This document shows positions 1 to 9,394 of a DNA stretch of 64,000 nt, in pieces. The stretch is taken from assembly GCF_900100945.1 (NCBI RefSeq), contig NZ_FNCG01000016.1, positions 62,001 to 126,000 of the forward strand, given 5' to 3'. Position 1 is the first letter of the stretch. Each line of letters starts with the position of its first letter. Position numbers and translations under genes: made by a program. Origin of the DNA: Mucilaginibacter gossypii (GTDB taxonomy: Bacteria; Bacteroidota; Bacteroidia; Sphingobacteriales; Sphingobacteriaceae). Below the pieces are notes generated by a model. That model did no database searches. It saw only the letters and a list, made by a program, of their open reading frames with translations, and was not told the DNA's origin.

Positions 1-639
1 CTGATCACCCTTTTGGGGAGATATGACCGCTTTTTCAATCCCGTCAAACTTAAAATAAACTTCTTTTTTGGTATCATAAGCCTCTACAATCACCCCTGGT
101 AGTCCATTGAGTTTCCAGGGGCCTATATGCAGCGGCAGATCAGGACTGAACCAGGCCGTATAATCCCTTCCCTTGAAATGGCCTGTTGCTTTTTGGCAAT
201 GCAAGCCTCCAAACGTTGCTGTATCTCCGCTTATTTTCCACTCGATGGCGGGCAGGGCATCTGTTATGAGATAGCTATTGAACAGCAGCGGTTCTTTCCT
301 TGCCAGTTTTTTAACGTTTGGGAACTGGTAATAGTCTGTACCCGAGCCCGATGATCTCCGCTGGATGTTTACATGTCCGTCGGGTGAGTTGGCTACCTGT
401 TCCTGTACCTGCTTTTTAAATAGCGCATCCTGCAGCTGCTTGTCATAACTTTTATAAACCCCGGCATTTTTTCCTACAATCAAAACCATGTTCTCGGTGT
501 AGGGGTGTTCCCGGTTGGTAGTATCCCTGATGTGGGAAAACTTGTAGTGTACCAGCACTTGTGCGGTATCCGGTTTTTGTGCCCGGGCCATAATGGTGCA
601 TGATAAAAGGGCTGTGCACAATAAAAATCGCTTTTTCAT
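1..639 (-). CDS. GLPGLI family protein (3' end outside window)
   Basis: An open frame begins with ATG at 639 and runs off the left edge, so at least 213 residues are present and the C-terminus is missing. The first ~20 residues form a signal peptide (MKKRF, then a hydrophobic run ending MARA-Q). The name-giving motif is seen as LNGLPGVIVEAYD at roughly residues 174-186, preceded by AWFSPDLPLHIGPWK, which is typical of the family. GLPGLI proteins are secreted or periplasmic proteins of Bacteroidota with no known biochemical role; they are often found near TonB-dependent receptors, which may lie left of the window. The family call is firm; function is unknown. Confidence 0.85.
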   Translation of the reverse strand, partial: MKKRFLLCTALLSCTIMARAQKPDTAQVLVHYKFSHIRDTTNREHPYTENMVLIVGKNAGVYKSYDKQLQDALFKKQVQEQVANSPDGHVNIQRRSSGSGTDYYQFPNVKKLARKEPLLFNSYLITDALPAIEWKISGDTATFGGLHCQKATGHFKGRDYTAWFSPDLPLHIGPWKLNGLPGVIVEAYDTKKEVYFKFDGIEKAVISPQKGDQ

Positions 640-871
640 AATTTGGATATTTTTAAGCAATAGTACTTTGCCCTTTAAATCCACCAAAAACTTTGGTATG
701 AACAGCGTCATCATTTCTGCATAGAATGGATATTTGTTATTTGAGCTTCTGCCGAAAACAAATTTCCGGTGGCGTTAAGCCCGGATTTCAAAAATTGCCC
801 GTTTAGCCGGCAAATCGCTATATTAACATCAATAATTTATGAATAAGCCGGGCTTAATATACTTTTGAAGA

Positions 872-2020
872 ATGCACCGTATCAAGGTTAAACATATCAT
901 CGAGATACTGATCCATCTGGCGTTCTGGATAGGGGTGTACTATACCCTGAATTCGCTAACCAGCTCAACGGTCAAGATCCGGGTAAACCACAACGGAAAG
1001 ATCATGGAAAGAAGTGAGGTAGACACCATTTTTCCGTATTCCCGCTTTACACTCGCGTTTCTGGCCCTGCTGTTTTACGGCAATATATTTTGGATCTTTA
1101 AAAAGGCGCTTCGGTATAAAAGCTTATTTGCAGGCATCGCTACCGCCGCGGGCTGGTTTATATTGGTCTTTCTTGCTAATTATATTTTAGTTGGTTCTAA
1201 ATTGAACAATAGCCTACCCATGGGGCCTCCGCCCCCTGGTTTTGCAGCAGGCAAGGATGGCCTTAATCACCTGATACCAAATCATAACGCATTTTTTGCA
1301 ATAGGGAACTGGGTGCACATGCAGCTCACCATGCTGCTTATTTTTTTAACTGCGGCTGGGCTTTCAATAGCCTATTTCTTTTTGAAAGAATGGGCCCGAA
1401 CTGAACTGGTACGCAATCAGCTGGAGGCTTATCAACTGAGTACTGAGATCAAATTCCTTAAATCGCAGATCAATCCGCATTTCCTGTTTAATACCCTCAA
1501 TAACCTGTTTTCGATGGCACAGGAAAAGGGGAATGATGAGCTTGCCGACGGGATTTCCAAACTTTCGGGCATGATGCGCTACATGATCTATGACAGCAAT
1601 GCCGGTGGCGTGCCGCTAAATAAAGAAATAGCATACCTGGAAGACTGTATTACCCTGAATAAGCTGCGTTATGCAGATGATGAGGTAAAAGTGATATTTG
1701 ATCACCCTGCGCAGACGGGAACTGTTGTCGTCGCTCTGATGCTATTTATCCCTTTTGTTGAAAATGCCTTTAAGCACGGCGTTTCTATTGGGCAAACATC
1801 CGGGATAGATATTGCCATTGTGCTTGCAGACCATAAGCTGATCTTTACCTGTGTCAATACCAAATATAGCGCCATCAAAAAAATGGAGGATGAAAAAAGC
1901 GGCATCGGGCTCGAAAATGTAAAGCGACGGCTCGATCTTTTGTACCCCGGCAAACATAACCTGCAGATCAATGAAGACCAGGGGAAATATATTGTTAAAC
2001 TCGAAATTGACCTGGAATGA
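872..2020 (+). CDS. LytS/YehU-type sensor histidine kinase
   Basis: This 382-residue membrane kinase has about four hydrophobic segments in residues 10-175, a short coiled linker, and the His_kinase (PF06580) signature LKSQINPHFLFNTLNN with the phospho-accepting His at residue 203. The ATP-binding part follows (PFVENAFKHG near 295, GIGLENVKRRL near 345). It should sense an unknown signal at the inner membrane and phosphorylate the LytTR regulator whose ATG overlaps its stop codon (ATGA at 2017-2020). A TAnnTTTG-like box (TACTTTTG, 860-867) lies only a few bases before the ATG; if used, the message would be almost leaderless. The family is certain; the stimulus is unknown. Confidence 0.93.
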   Translation: MHRIKVKHIIEILIHLAFWIGVYYTLNSLTSSTVKIRVNHNGKIMERSEVDTIFPYSRFTLAFLALLFYGNIFWIFKKALRYKSLFAGIATAAGWFILVFLANYILVGSKLNNSLPMGPPPPGFAAGKDGLNHLIPNHNAFFAIGNWVHMQLTMLLIFLTAAGLSIAYFFLKEWARTELVRNQLEAYQLSTEIKFLKSQINPHFLFNTLNNLFSMAQEKGNDELADGISKLSGMMRYMIYDSNAGGVPLNKEIAYLEDCITLNKLRYADDEVKVIFDHPAQTGTVVVALMLFIPFVENAFKHGVSIGQTSGIDIAIVLADHKLIFTCVNTKYSAIKKMEDEKSGIGLENVKRRLDLLYPGKHNLQINEDQGKYIVKLEIDLE

Positions 2021-2709
2021 TAACCTGCATTGCCATTGATGATGAGCCTAAGGCGCTTGAAGTGATAGAGCGCTATTGCCTTAAAACCAGCCTGGTTGAT
2101 TTGAAAGCCACCTTTCGCGAACCGGTGAAGGCCATCGAATTCCTGAACCGCGAAAAGGTAGACCTTATTTTTCTGGATATTAATATGCCTGATATCAGCG
2201 GAATGCAGTTGGTGCAAACCTTGTCGCCCAGGCCAATGATCATTTTTACTACCGCTTATAGTCACTATGCGGTAGAAAGCTACGACCTGAACGCCCTCGA
2301 TTACCTGTTGAAACCTATCACTTTTGAGCGCTTTCTTGCAGCCATAAATAAAGCGGTGGCAGCGCTATCTTCAAAAAATGGAGTAAGCAAAGAGGATGAG
2401 CCCACCGTTTTTATCAAAAGCGGTCCGCAAACTTACCAGGTTAAAGTAGATGAGATCTTGTATCTGGAAAAAGATGGTAATTATATCACCATTCACCTTA
2501 AAGACAGAAATATCCTGGTGCGTGAAAATATGGGGGATATTTTTGACCTTGTACCCGCAGCGGATTTTTTACGGGTGCATAAATCGTATGTGGTAGCTAT
2601 CAAACATATTACCATGATCGAAGTACATCAGCTTATTATTAACGGCGAAAAAATCCCGATAGGCAGCACATACCGGGATCTTCTGCGCAGCAGGCTGGGG
2701 TTAAAATAA
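2017..2709 (+). CDS. LytTR family response regulator
   Basis: A 230-residue regulator with an N-terminal receiver domain (acidic pocket DDEP near residue 8, phospho-acceptor Asp54 in FLDINMPDISG, Lys in LLKPI near 102) and a C-terminal LytTR DNA-binding domain (from about residue 130: FIKSGPQTYQVKVDEILYLE, then FLRVHKSYVVAI). It is translationally coupled to the LytS-type kinase through a 4-bp overlap, so the two form a cognate pair. LytTR regulators in Bacteroidota often act on adjacent transport genes, so the FtsX permeases that follow on the other strand are possible targets; that link is inference. Confidence 0.94.
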   Translation: MITCIAIDDEPKALEVIERYCLKTSLVDLKATFREPVKAIEFLNREKVDLIFLDINMPDISGMQLVQTLSPRPMIIFTTAYSHYAVESYDLNALDYLLKPITFERFLAAINKAVAALSSKNGVSKEDEPTVFIKSGPQTYQVKVDEILYLEKDGNYITIHLKDRNILVRENMGDIFDLVPAADFLRVHKSYVVAIKHITMIEVHQLIINGEKIPIGSTYRDLLRSRLGLK

Positions 2710-2779
2710 TGTCCCCCATGTAAAATACGACGGCATTTACTTCAGGGGATATAAGGTTTAATGTTTAGAAATTTCTGAC

Positions 2780-2805
2780 TTTAGTGGTGGCTTGACACCA
2801 CTAAA
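2780..2805. terminator. Bidirectional hairpin between convergent genes
   Basis: A perfect 10-bp inverted repeat, TTTAGTGGTG and CACCACTAAA with a 6-nt loop, lies between the LytTR gene and the convergent permease gene. A-rich sequence follows it on the + strand. Position and shape fit an intrinsic terminator serving both directions. Confidence 0.7.
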
Positions 2806-2857
2806 TAAAAACTGGTTTTTTGAAAGAATAATAAAGAATGTTTTTACAAAAGGCATT

Positions 2858-5308
2858 TTAATCGTTTCTTAAACTTTTTACCGGATTTGAGGAGGCCGTC
2901 CTTATTGTTTGAAAAGCTGATGTTAAAAATGCGGCAAACAACATTCCAATTCCACTAAGAACAAATATCCACCAGCTTATTGGCGTACGGTCCGCATAGC
3001 TTTGTAACCATTTATTCATTGCGAACCAGGCAAATGGCATAACCAATATAAAAGATAAAATAATTAATCTGGCTATCTCTGACGACAATAACTTTACTAT
3101 TTGTGTTACCGACGCGCCAAGTACTTTTCTGATACCAATTTCCCGTGTGCGCCTGTTGGTATTAAAAATGGTTAGGCCGAGTAAGCCCAAACAACTGATT
3201 AATATAGACAGTCCGGTTGCCCAGCCAAGTAATTTCGATGTGCGCTGTTCGCCATCATAAAAACGGGCTACCTCTTCATCAAAAAAATGATAATCAAATT
3301 CAATATCTGGATAAACCTCCGTCCAGGCTTTTCTCATTCTGCCGATGGCATTGCTCCAATCGTTATTTCCGGTAGTTTGAGGCTTTAGCAAGATATGGAA
3401 AAACCGATCATTAAACCGGTAATGCGGGGTTTGTATAGACATGGGCATGATTGGGGCCCGGAGTGATTTCTGATAAAAATCAGCAACTACGCCAACTATC
3501 ATCCTCTTATTGCCCTCATAATCAAAAGATGCCCCAACAGCATCCGCGGGGTTCTGAAAACCTATCATATGAGTATATTTTTCATTTACCAGTACGGCGG
3601 TCAGTGAATCTGCCGGTTGCAGGTTACGGCCGGCTAATAATTTTATGCGGTAAACTTTAAGGTAGTTCTCGTCGCCGTTTCGTTGTTGAAGCGTTGCTTT
3701 AACTTCTTTTTTTCCGTCGTTATAAGTTACTTCCCATACTCCGATCTTTTCATCAGCAGGCGGCTCGCTTCCGATACTCATTACGTCGATCTGGGGGATC
3801 TGACTTATTTTGTCTTTAAATAACTGTTGTTTGTTAGTATTTATCGTATTGAGAGGAGTACTTATGTTGATGATCCCATCTTTACTGAAGCCCATATCTT
3901 TATGCAGCGCATAAAAAACCTGTTTATTAACCAACAGCGTTGTCATGATGAAAAATTGGGCGATTATAAACTGCGTAACTGATAGCGATTTTCTAAGCAA
4001 CGTTCCGCCGCTGTTGCCTGTATCTTTGTTCGGCAGGTTATGCAATACAGATACCGGCCGGTACCCGGAAAGGATAATTGCGGGGTACAACCCGGCCAGT
4101 AGGGTTACTGTTATCAGGAGTGTGAATAAAAACAGCAACAGGTTACTATCAAAATAATTAACAGATACGCCCGGTGGGATAAAATCTGCAAAGAATTTCA
4201 GTATCACCGGTGTCAGTACCATGGCTATGCAGATGGCAACAAGTGTGATAACCAAAGTTTCGCTCAAAAACTGTACAATTAGCTGCCATCTGCTGCTACC
4301 CATAGTTTTACGGATCCCAATTTCTTTGGCCCGCTGTGCAGCCTGCGCTGTTGAAAGATTAATAAAATTGATGGATCCGAGCAATAACAGAAATCCGGCA
4401 GCAATGAGTAAACTATATAGCGTAGTCTTGTTTGCCCGCCTCCCTTTTTCAAAATTGGCATATACCGGGTCGAAATGCAGGTCGCGGAATGATTGTAAAT
4501 GTTCAGTCTGGCCGTCTCCAGGCCTTAGTTCCTTATTGTATTTTTTCAGCAACCCGTTGATCCGCTCTTCTATGTCAGCGGCATTCGCATGTTTATCAAT
4601 CTTAATGAATAATTGCCACACCACACCCGGCCACTCGGTTAAACGGGTCATGTTTTTCAGATTAGCATTATGCAAACAGGTTGGATAGGATATAAAATCC
4701 TTAAAATAAAAATCGGTATTTTGAGCGGGAGTTTGAACTATGCCCGAAACGGTTGTTTTGATGCTGTCATATATAACCGTTTTGCCCAATAATTGGTTGT
4801 AAGGGGCATTGGGGAAATATTTCCTGGCCTGATCAGAGGTAAGTACCACCTGGTATGGCTCTCGAAGTGCTGTAGCTGGCGAACCTGCCAGCCATTTGTA
4901 ATTAAACAGATTAAAATATTCATCATCAGCCAGTACAATACTACTTTCACCTCTGAATTTAACCGGACTTGATGTTTCATCGGGGACCTGTACATCAGTG
5001 TTTTTCATTTCTAAAAAGCGGGTGGCAGTTTTTATACCAGGTGCTTCTGTTTTTACTATTGCGGGAAGCGGGCCATTTACCATGCCCAATTTGGCTACTA
5101 CCTTATCCATGTATGAAAAGTCCGTTACGACCCTGTAAATCCTGTCACTATCGTTGTGAAACCTATCGAAACTGAGATCAAAACTTACGATAACATAAAT
5201 AGCCAGGGCCGCACTGACACCAATAGCCAATCCCACTATATTTACGAAAGTAAAAAAACGGTGCGCCCGGAAATTGCGAAGCGCTGCTTTAAAATAGTTT
5301 TTGATCAT
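2858..5308 (-). CDS. FtsX/MacB-like ABC transporter permease
   Basis: An 816-residue inner-membrane protein with the duplicated Bacteroidota layout: N-terminal helix with the NFRAHRFFTFVNIVGLAIG signature, a MacB-type periplasmic domain (about 45-250), three helices (about 295-430), a second periplasmic domain (about 450-660) and three more helices (about 690-805). The conserved AQRAKEIGIRKTMGSS and TRREIGIRKVLGAS loops couple to an ATPase, but no ATP-binding subunit is encoded nearby. Such permeases are thought to move lipids or peptides, or to work in envelope-stress export. It lies 182 bp downstream of another permease on the same strand and may be co-transcribed. The substrate is unknown. 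Confidence 0.9.
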   Translation of the reverse strand: MIKNYFKAALRNFRAHRFFTFVNIVGLAIGVSAALAIYVIVSFDLSFDRFHNDSDRIYRVVTDFSYMDKVVAKLGMVNGPLPAIVKTEAPGIKTATRFLEMKNTDVQVPDETSSPVKFRGESSIVLADDEYFNLFNYKWLAGSPATALREPYQVVLTSDQARKYFPNAPYNQLLGKTVIYDSIKTTVSGIVQTPAQNTDFYFKDFISYPTCLHNANLKNMTRLTEWPGVVWQLFIKIDKHANAADIEERINGLLKKYNKELRPGDGQTEHLQSFRDLHFDPVYANFEKGRRANKTTLYSLLIAAGFLLLLGSINFINLSTAQAAQRAKEIGIRKTMGSSRWQLIVQFLSETLVITLVAICIAMVLTPVILKFFADFIPPGVSVNYFDSNLLLFLFTLLITVTLLAGLYPAIILSGYRPVSVLHNLPNKDTGNSGGTLLRKSLSVTQFIIAQFFIMTTLLVNKQVFYALHKDMGFSKDGIINISTPLNTINTNKQQLFKDKISQIPQIDVMSIGSEPPADEKIGVWEVTYNDGKKEVKATLQQRNGDENYLKVYRIKLLAGRNLQPADSLTAVLVNEKYTHMIGFQNPADAVGASFDYEGNKRMIVGVVADFYQKSLRAPIMPMSIQTPHYRFNDRFFHILLKPQTTGNNDWSNAIGRMRKAWTEVYPDIEFDYHFFDEEVARFYDGEQRTSKLLGWATGLSILISCLGLLGLTIFNTNRRTREIGIRKVLGASVTQIVKLLSSEIARLIILSFILVMPFAWFAMNKWLQSYADRTPISWWIFVLSGIGMLFAAFLTSAFQTIRTASSNPVKSLRND

Positions 5309-5490
5309 GGCTGTATTGATATGTGAGGTTGATGTTAAGGTTTAGCGGCTGCGTTCCGCATAGGGTTTAATTAGATTCTTTATGCGATCAATTTAAAGAA
5401 TTTAATTTGTTAAAAGTAAATAATTCAACATATTATATTGAACCAAATCCATTTAATATCTTTGTTTGCCTGCCAAACTGAACCACTTAA

Positions 5491-8400
5491 TCATTCACTC
5501 CTCAAACTCTTCACCGGATTAGCTTTCGCGGCTTTTATTGCCTGGAAACTTATGGTTGCAAGTGCAATAACAATTGCTGCCATTCCACCCGCCGCAAATA
5601 GCCACCAACTGATATTGATGCGGTAAACATAAGCTTGCAGCCACTGGTGCATGTAATACCATGCAATGGGGGTAGCGATGGCAAAGGCGATAGCAATGAG
5701 TATAATAAACTCTTTCGAAAACAAATAAACGATGCTGCCTGACGTAGCGCCAAGTACTTTGCGGATGCCGACTTCTTTTATCCGTTGTACAGCCATGAAC
5801 GAGGCTAAGCCATACAAACCCAGGCAGCTTAGAAGTATCGCGATAGCTGCAAAAATTTTATACAACTGGGCTAACTGATTTTCCTGTTTGTAAAAACTTG
5901 CAATTTTATCATCCAAAAACCGGTATTCATAAACAAAATTGGGAAATGTTTTTTCGAACACTTGTTTAACAGATTGCATAGTCGAAAAAACATTCGTGGT
6001 TTTAAGCTTTATGCCGGCCTGATTATACATGGTGATGTTTGTGGCGATAAGTAATGGTGCAAGGCCGTGTCGGAAAGACCTGTCATTAAAATCTTTTAAT
6101 ACGCCAACAACCGGGCATTTTATTACACCATCCCATATGCTGATTTCCTTGTTCAATATATCCCCGGGGTTTTTAATCCCTAAGCTTTTTACAAACGATT
6201 CGTTTACCAAAAACTCCCGGGTTAAAGGAGAGGGCTGAAGGTTTCTTCCTGCTATCAACTTTAGTTTGTAGGTGGGTACGTAGCCTTCGTCGGCAAATTT
6301 GGTAATCGCCTTGAAACCTGTTTCTTTTGTTGCGTGGTCAAACCTGACTGCGCTCCACGTATCATTACCGTTTTCAATCGGGGTGTTCGAACTGTAGCAT
6401 ACCGCTTGTACGCCATTTATGGATAATAACTGGTCCCTCAAATAACTCAGCCTGCTCATTCGAAGACTATCTACCCGGAACGGAATATTAACAATTGTTT
6501 CTTTATCGAAGCCTAAAGGCTGATCCATAAAATAGTTCATTTGCTTTACAATAACGAGCGTTCCGATGATCAGTGCCTGCGCAATGATGAATTGAAACAC
6601 CACCAGGCCCCTTCTTAATGAAATTCCCTTTGCGGGATCTGTTGTAAGTTTACTTTTTAAAGCATTAACAGGATTGAAACGCGATAAAACAATAGAAGGA
6701 TAAAAACCCGCTAATGCAGTTACAACAACTGCTACAGCCAGGAGGAATAAAATAATTGAAGGATTGCTGAATATGTTGAATGAAAGCGACAACTCTAAAA
6801 GCCGGCTTATATAAGGTAATGCAAGCATGGTAATAGCAACTGCAAGTAATACAGCGCTTGCTACGATCAAAAATGTTTCGACAATGAACTGGAGTTGCAA
6901 TTGCGATTTATTGCTCCCCAAAACCTTCCTGACACCAACCTCTTTTGCCCGGTTAACAGCCTGCGCGGTAGAGAGGTTGATAAAGTTTACACAGGCAATG
7001 AGCAGGATGAACGCGGCAATTAACCACAATACATTGAGCAACTGATGGCTGGCTGTTTGATTGCTGTAGTTGCCTGTTTGTGAATCATAATGAACAACAT
7101 TTAATGATTGTATAATATGGCTGTCCTTGTTATCAGAAGATTGTACTTTTTGTGAATAAGCTCTCAGCTGTTGATTAAAATTGTCGGCAGAAAGGCTCTG
7201 AGGTAACAAAATATAGCAGCCAAAATCAGTTACCGTTCTGTTCCAATCTGTAGATTTTGCTAAATAGTCTCCTGTAAACCCAGTGCCAAAGCTAACAACA
7301 AGTTTGAGCTGAAAGTCGGAATTTGGGGGAATGGTCGCCAGGATCCCCGACACTTTTAATACGTCTGTGCCATGCTCAAACATAAAGCCGCCCATTTGCA
7401 ATTTAATGGTTTTACCCATTGCCGATTTCCAGTCGCCAAAATACTTTTCAGCAACCTCTTTGGTAAGCAGTACGTTGTCAGGATCTTTTAATGAAGCGTA
7501 TGAGCCGGCAAGCAGCGGGAAGTTGAAAATTTTAAAGAACGACGGATTGGTGTAAAACAGGCCCCTTTGTTCCTTAAACATTTTTACTGTGACGCCGTTT
7601 TCGTCAGGTATAATTAACTGGTCATTCTGGCTTGCAAAAATTGGGGCAACTTGTTCTATTTGGGGGAAAGCCGTTTTTAATCCTAAAGGCAACGGAAAGG
7701 GGATATCTTTGCCATAGGTAATATCGCCAGTTTCTGCGTGATGGTATTCGGTTAGCACACGATAGGCACGGTCTTTCTTTGGGTGAAAACTATCAAAGCT
7801 TGTTTGAAACTGTATAATGATAAAGATCACCATACAAACAGCAATACCTACGGCCAGGCCGGTAATGTTAATAGCGGCATAGCTTTTATTGCGTGTTAAA
7901 TTACGCCAGGCGATTTTGAAATAATTTTTAAACATAAAGTTGCGGTTTGTTTTATCATGAGACCATTTAGGAGCGGTTTCATGATTCAAAACTACCGGCG
8001 CAAATTGGGTATCGCTTCTCAACTTATAAGTTGGGTATTCTTTTTTTAAGTTGTTTTTATATTCCTGCGGGCTTTTCCCGGTCACCTGCTTGAAAATGCG
8101 GCTAAAGGTACTTTGGGAGTTAAATCCCGATTCAAACGCTATCCCTAAAAGGGTGATATGATCATTAGCGGGGTCCTGCATTTTCCGCGCAGCAGCCTGT
8201 ACCCGGTATTCATTAATAAAATCATTGAAGCTTTTTTTGAGCACAGTATTGATGATCCGTGATAACTCATGGGTATGCATACCGAGCTTTTCGGCGAGGG
8301 AGCTTAAACTCAACTCAGGATCCTGGTAGTAATTATTTTCTTTAACAACCCGCTTTAACCAAGCGCCTTTTCGCTTCAGCTCCGCTGGTAGTAATGGTTT

Positions 8401-9162
8401 AAAAACCGGTAAGCTATCTGCCTGTGCGGTAATTTCCGGCCTTGAAAATGCTCTTGCCGCCATCCAGATAAGCATGGACATTAGCAGGAAATACAAAGGG
8501 TAGTAGGCCTGTATGCCCAATTGGTAATCATAATAAAAATAGTCGGCAGCTATAAAAGGGATCCACAACAGCCATAACAACCCGAAGCCTGTCAGTAGGT
8601 TATGTATCCATTTCAACTCATGCCGGTACCGGTCGCCTCCGTTAAATTTTAGCTCCTGGTAAAAGTTTTCGATCAGCTTGCGGCACCGGTATAGATAAAT
8701 AATGACCGAGATAAATGCTAATAGTAGTAATACAGGGTTTATTCGTTGAAATATCAGCGTATCATAAGTTGCTCGGCCTGTTTTTATACTTTCCAGTACT
8801 TCTAAAGCCCAGGCGCTTAGTTCGACTAACAAGGGGCTGAAATGCAGCAGGTCCCTGCGGGTGAATTTATACTCCGGCCGGGTTATTTTAAGTACATAAA
8901 AGAAAATGAGCGGGCCAAATGCCAGCGAAAACTGCAGCGGCAGCCGGCCCCAGTTGGTAATATAGGTTGACAGCCCGATATCGGTGCCGAGGATCCGAAA
9001 TATCCAAAAAGCAGCAATAGCCAGTATCGTCGCCAACAACCGGTTTGCCGACTGGTTTGTTTTCCTGGTGAACCATAAAAGCAGGATAAAAGTGAGGCCG
9101 ATAAACAGCATCCCAAAAAACGCAGCGTCATAAAGGGTGATATGGAATGTATACGGCTTCAA
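5491..9162 (-). CDS. Fusion of membrane AraC regulator and FtsX-type permease
   Basis: One uninterrupted 1223-codon frame encodes two normally separate proteins. Residues 1-240 hold about seven helices followed by an AraC-type helix-turn-helix domain (about 270-375; SLSSLAEKLGMHTHELSRII, then GFNSQSTFSRIFKQVTGKSP). A ~35-residue linker without clear structure leads to Met410, which begins a complete 814-residue permease (MFKNYFKIAWRNLTRNKSYA) paralogous to the one downstream, with the AKEVGVRKVLGSN and IKEVGIRKVLGAT loops. Met410 (codon 7935-7933) could be a second start. A fused protein would tether a DNA-binding domain to a transporter. The alternatives are two coupled genes whose stop was lost, or a sequencing error. 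Family calls are firm; single-polypeptide expression is untested. Confidence 0.85.
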   Translation of the reverse strand: MKPYTFHITLYDAAFFGMLFIGLTFILLLWFTRKTNQSANRLLATILAIAAFWIFRILGTDIGLSTYITNWGRLPLQFSLAFGPLIFFYVLKITRPEYKFTRRDLLHFSPLLVELSAWALEVLESIKTGRATYDTLIFQRINPVLLLLAFISVIIYLYRCRKLIENFYQELKFNGGDRYRHELKWIHNLLTGFGLLWLLWIPFIAADYFYYDYQLGIQAYYPLYFLLMSMLIWMAARAFSRPEITAQADSLPVFKPLLPAELKRKGAWLKRVVKENNYYQDPELSLSSLAEKLGMHTHELSRIINTVLKKSFNDFINEYRVQAAARKMQDPANDHITLLGIAFESGFNSQSTFSRIFKQVTGKSPQEYKNNLKKEYPTYKLRSDTQFAPVVLNHETAPKWSHDKTNRNFMFKNYFKIAWRNLTRNKSYAAINITGLAVGIAVCMVIFIIIQFQTSFDSFHPKKDRAYRVLTEYHHAETGDITYGKDIPFPLPLGLKTAFPQIEQVAPIFASQNDQLIIPDENGVTVKMFKEQRGLFYTNPSFFKIFNFPLLAGSYASLKDPDNVLLTKEVAEKYFGDWKSAMGKTIKLQMGGFMFEHGTDVLKVSGILATIPPNSDFQLKLVVSFGTGFTGDYLAKSTDWNRTVTDFGCYILLPQSLSADNFNQQLRAYSQKVQSSDNKDSHIIQSLNVVHYDSQTGNYSNQTASHQLLNVLWLIAAFILLIACVNFINLSTAQAVNRAKEVGVRKVLGSNKSQLQLQFIVETFLIVASAVLLAVAITMLALPYISRLLELSLSFNIFSNPSIILFLLAVAVVVTALAGFYPSIVLSRFNPVNALKSKLTTDPAKGISLRRGLVVFQFIIAQALIIGTLVIVKQMNYFMDQPLGFDKETIVNIPFRVDSLRMSRLSYLRDQLLSINGVQAVCYSSNTPIENGNDTWSAVRFDHATKETGFKAITKFADEGYVPTYKLKLIAGRNLQPSPLTREFLVNESFVKSLGIKNPGDILNKEISIWDGVIKCPVVGVLKDFNDRSFRHGLAPLLIATNITMYNQAGIKLKTTNVFSTMQSVKQVFEKTFPNFVYEYRFLDDKIASFYKQENQLAQLYKIFAAIAILLSCLGLYGLASFMAVQRIKEVGIRKVLGATSGSIVYLFSKEFIILIAIAFAIATPIAWYYMHQWLQAYVYRINISWWLFAAGGMAAIVIALATISFQAIKAAKANPVKSLRSE

Positions 9163-9310
9163 GCAAATGAATGAGGTTAATAACTACTCCAAATTAATAA
9201 AATACTAATGGATAATAGGTTAACGGGTAAATTAAATCTAAAATACACGGTTCTGCTTTGCAGCGTTTTTTAAATGACTGTATACCCTCGGCTTGTCATA
9301 GCATGCGCAC

Positions 9311-9341
9311 AAAAAAGCCGCTCGGTTTGGTAAAGCGGCTT
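9311..9341 (-). terminator. Intrinsic terminator after map
   Basis: On the minus strand, AAGCCGCTTT, a short loop and AGCGGCTT are followed by a T run. It lies about 55 bp past the methionine aminopeptidase stop codon. The same AAGCCGC stem family recurs in this genome (10262, 17591, 37924). Confidence 0.75.
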
Positions 9342-9394
9342 AGTAGTTATCTAATACATACTTCAGGGTATTGCCTGATCTGTTCCAAAAAGAA

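Noticed and set aside
1702..2265. 187-residue open frame on the minus strand across the kinase/regulator junction
   Set aside because: It is antisense to two well-supported genes with clear domains, and its translation shows no protein-like motif.
4221..4688. 155-residue open frame on the + strand inside the permease gene
   Set aside because: It is antisense to a conserved permease; the codon pattern explains the lack of stops.
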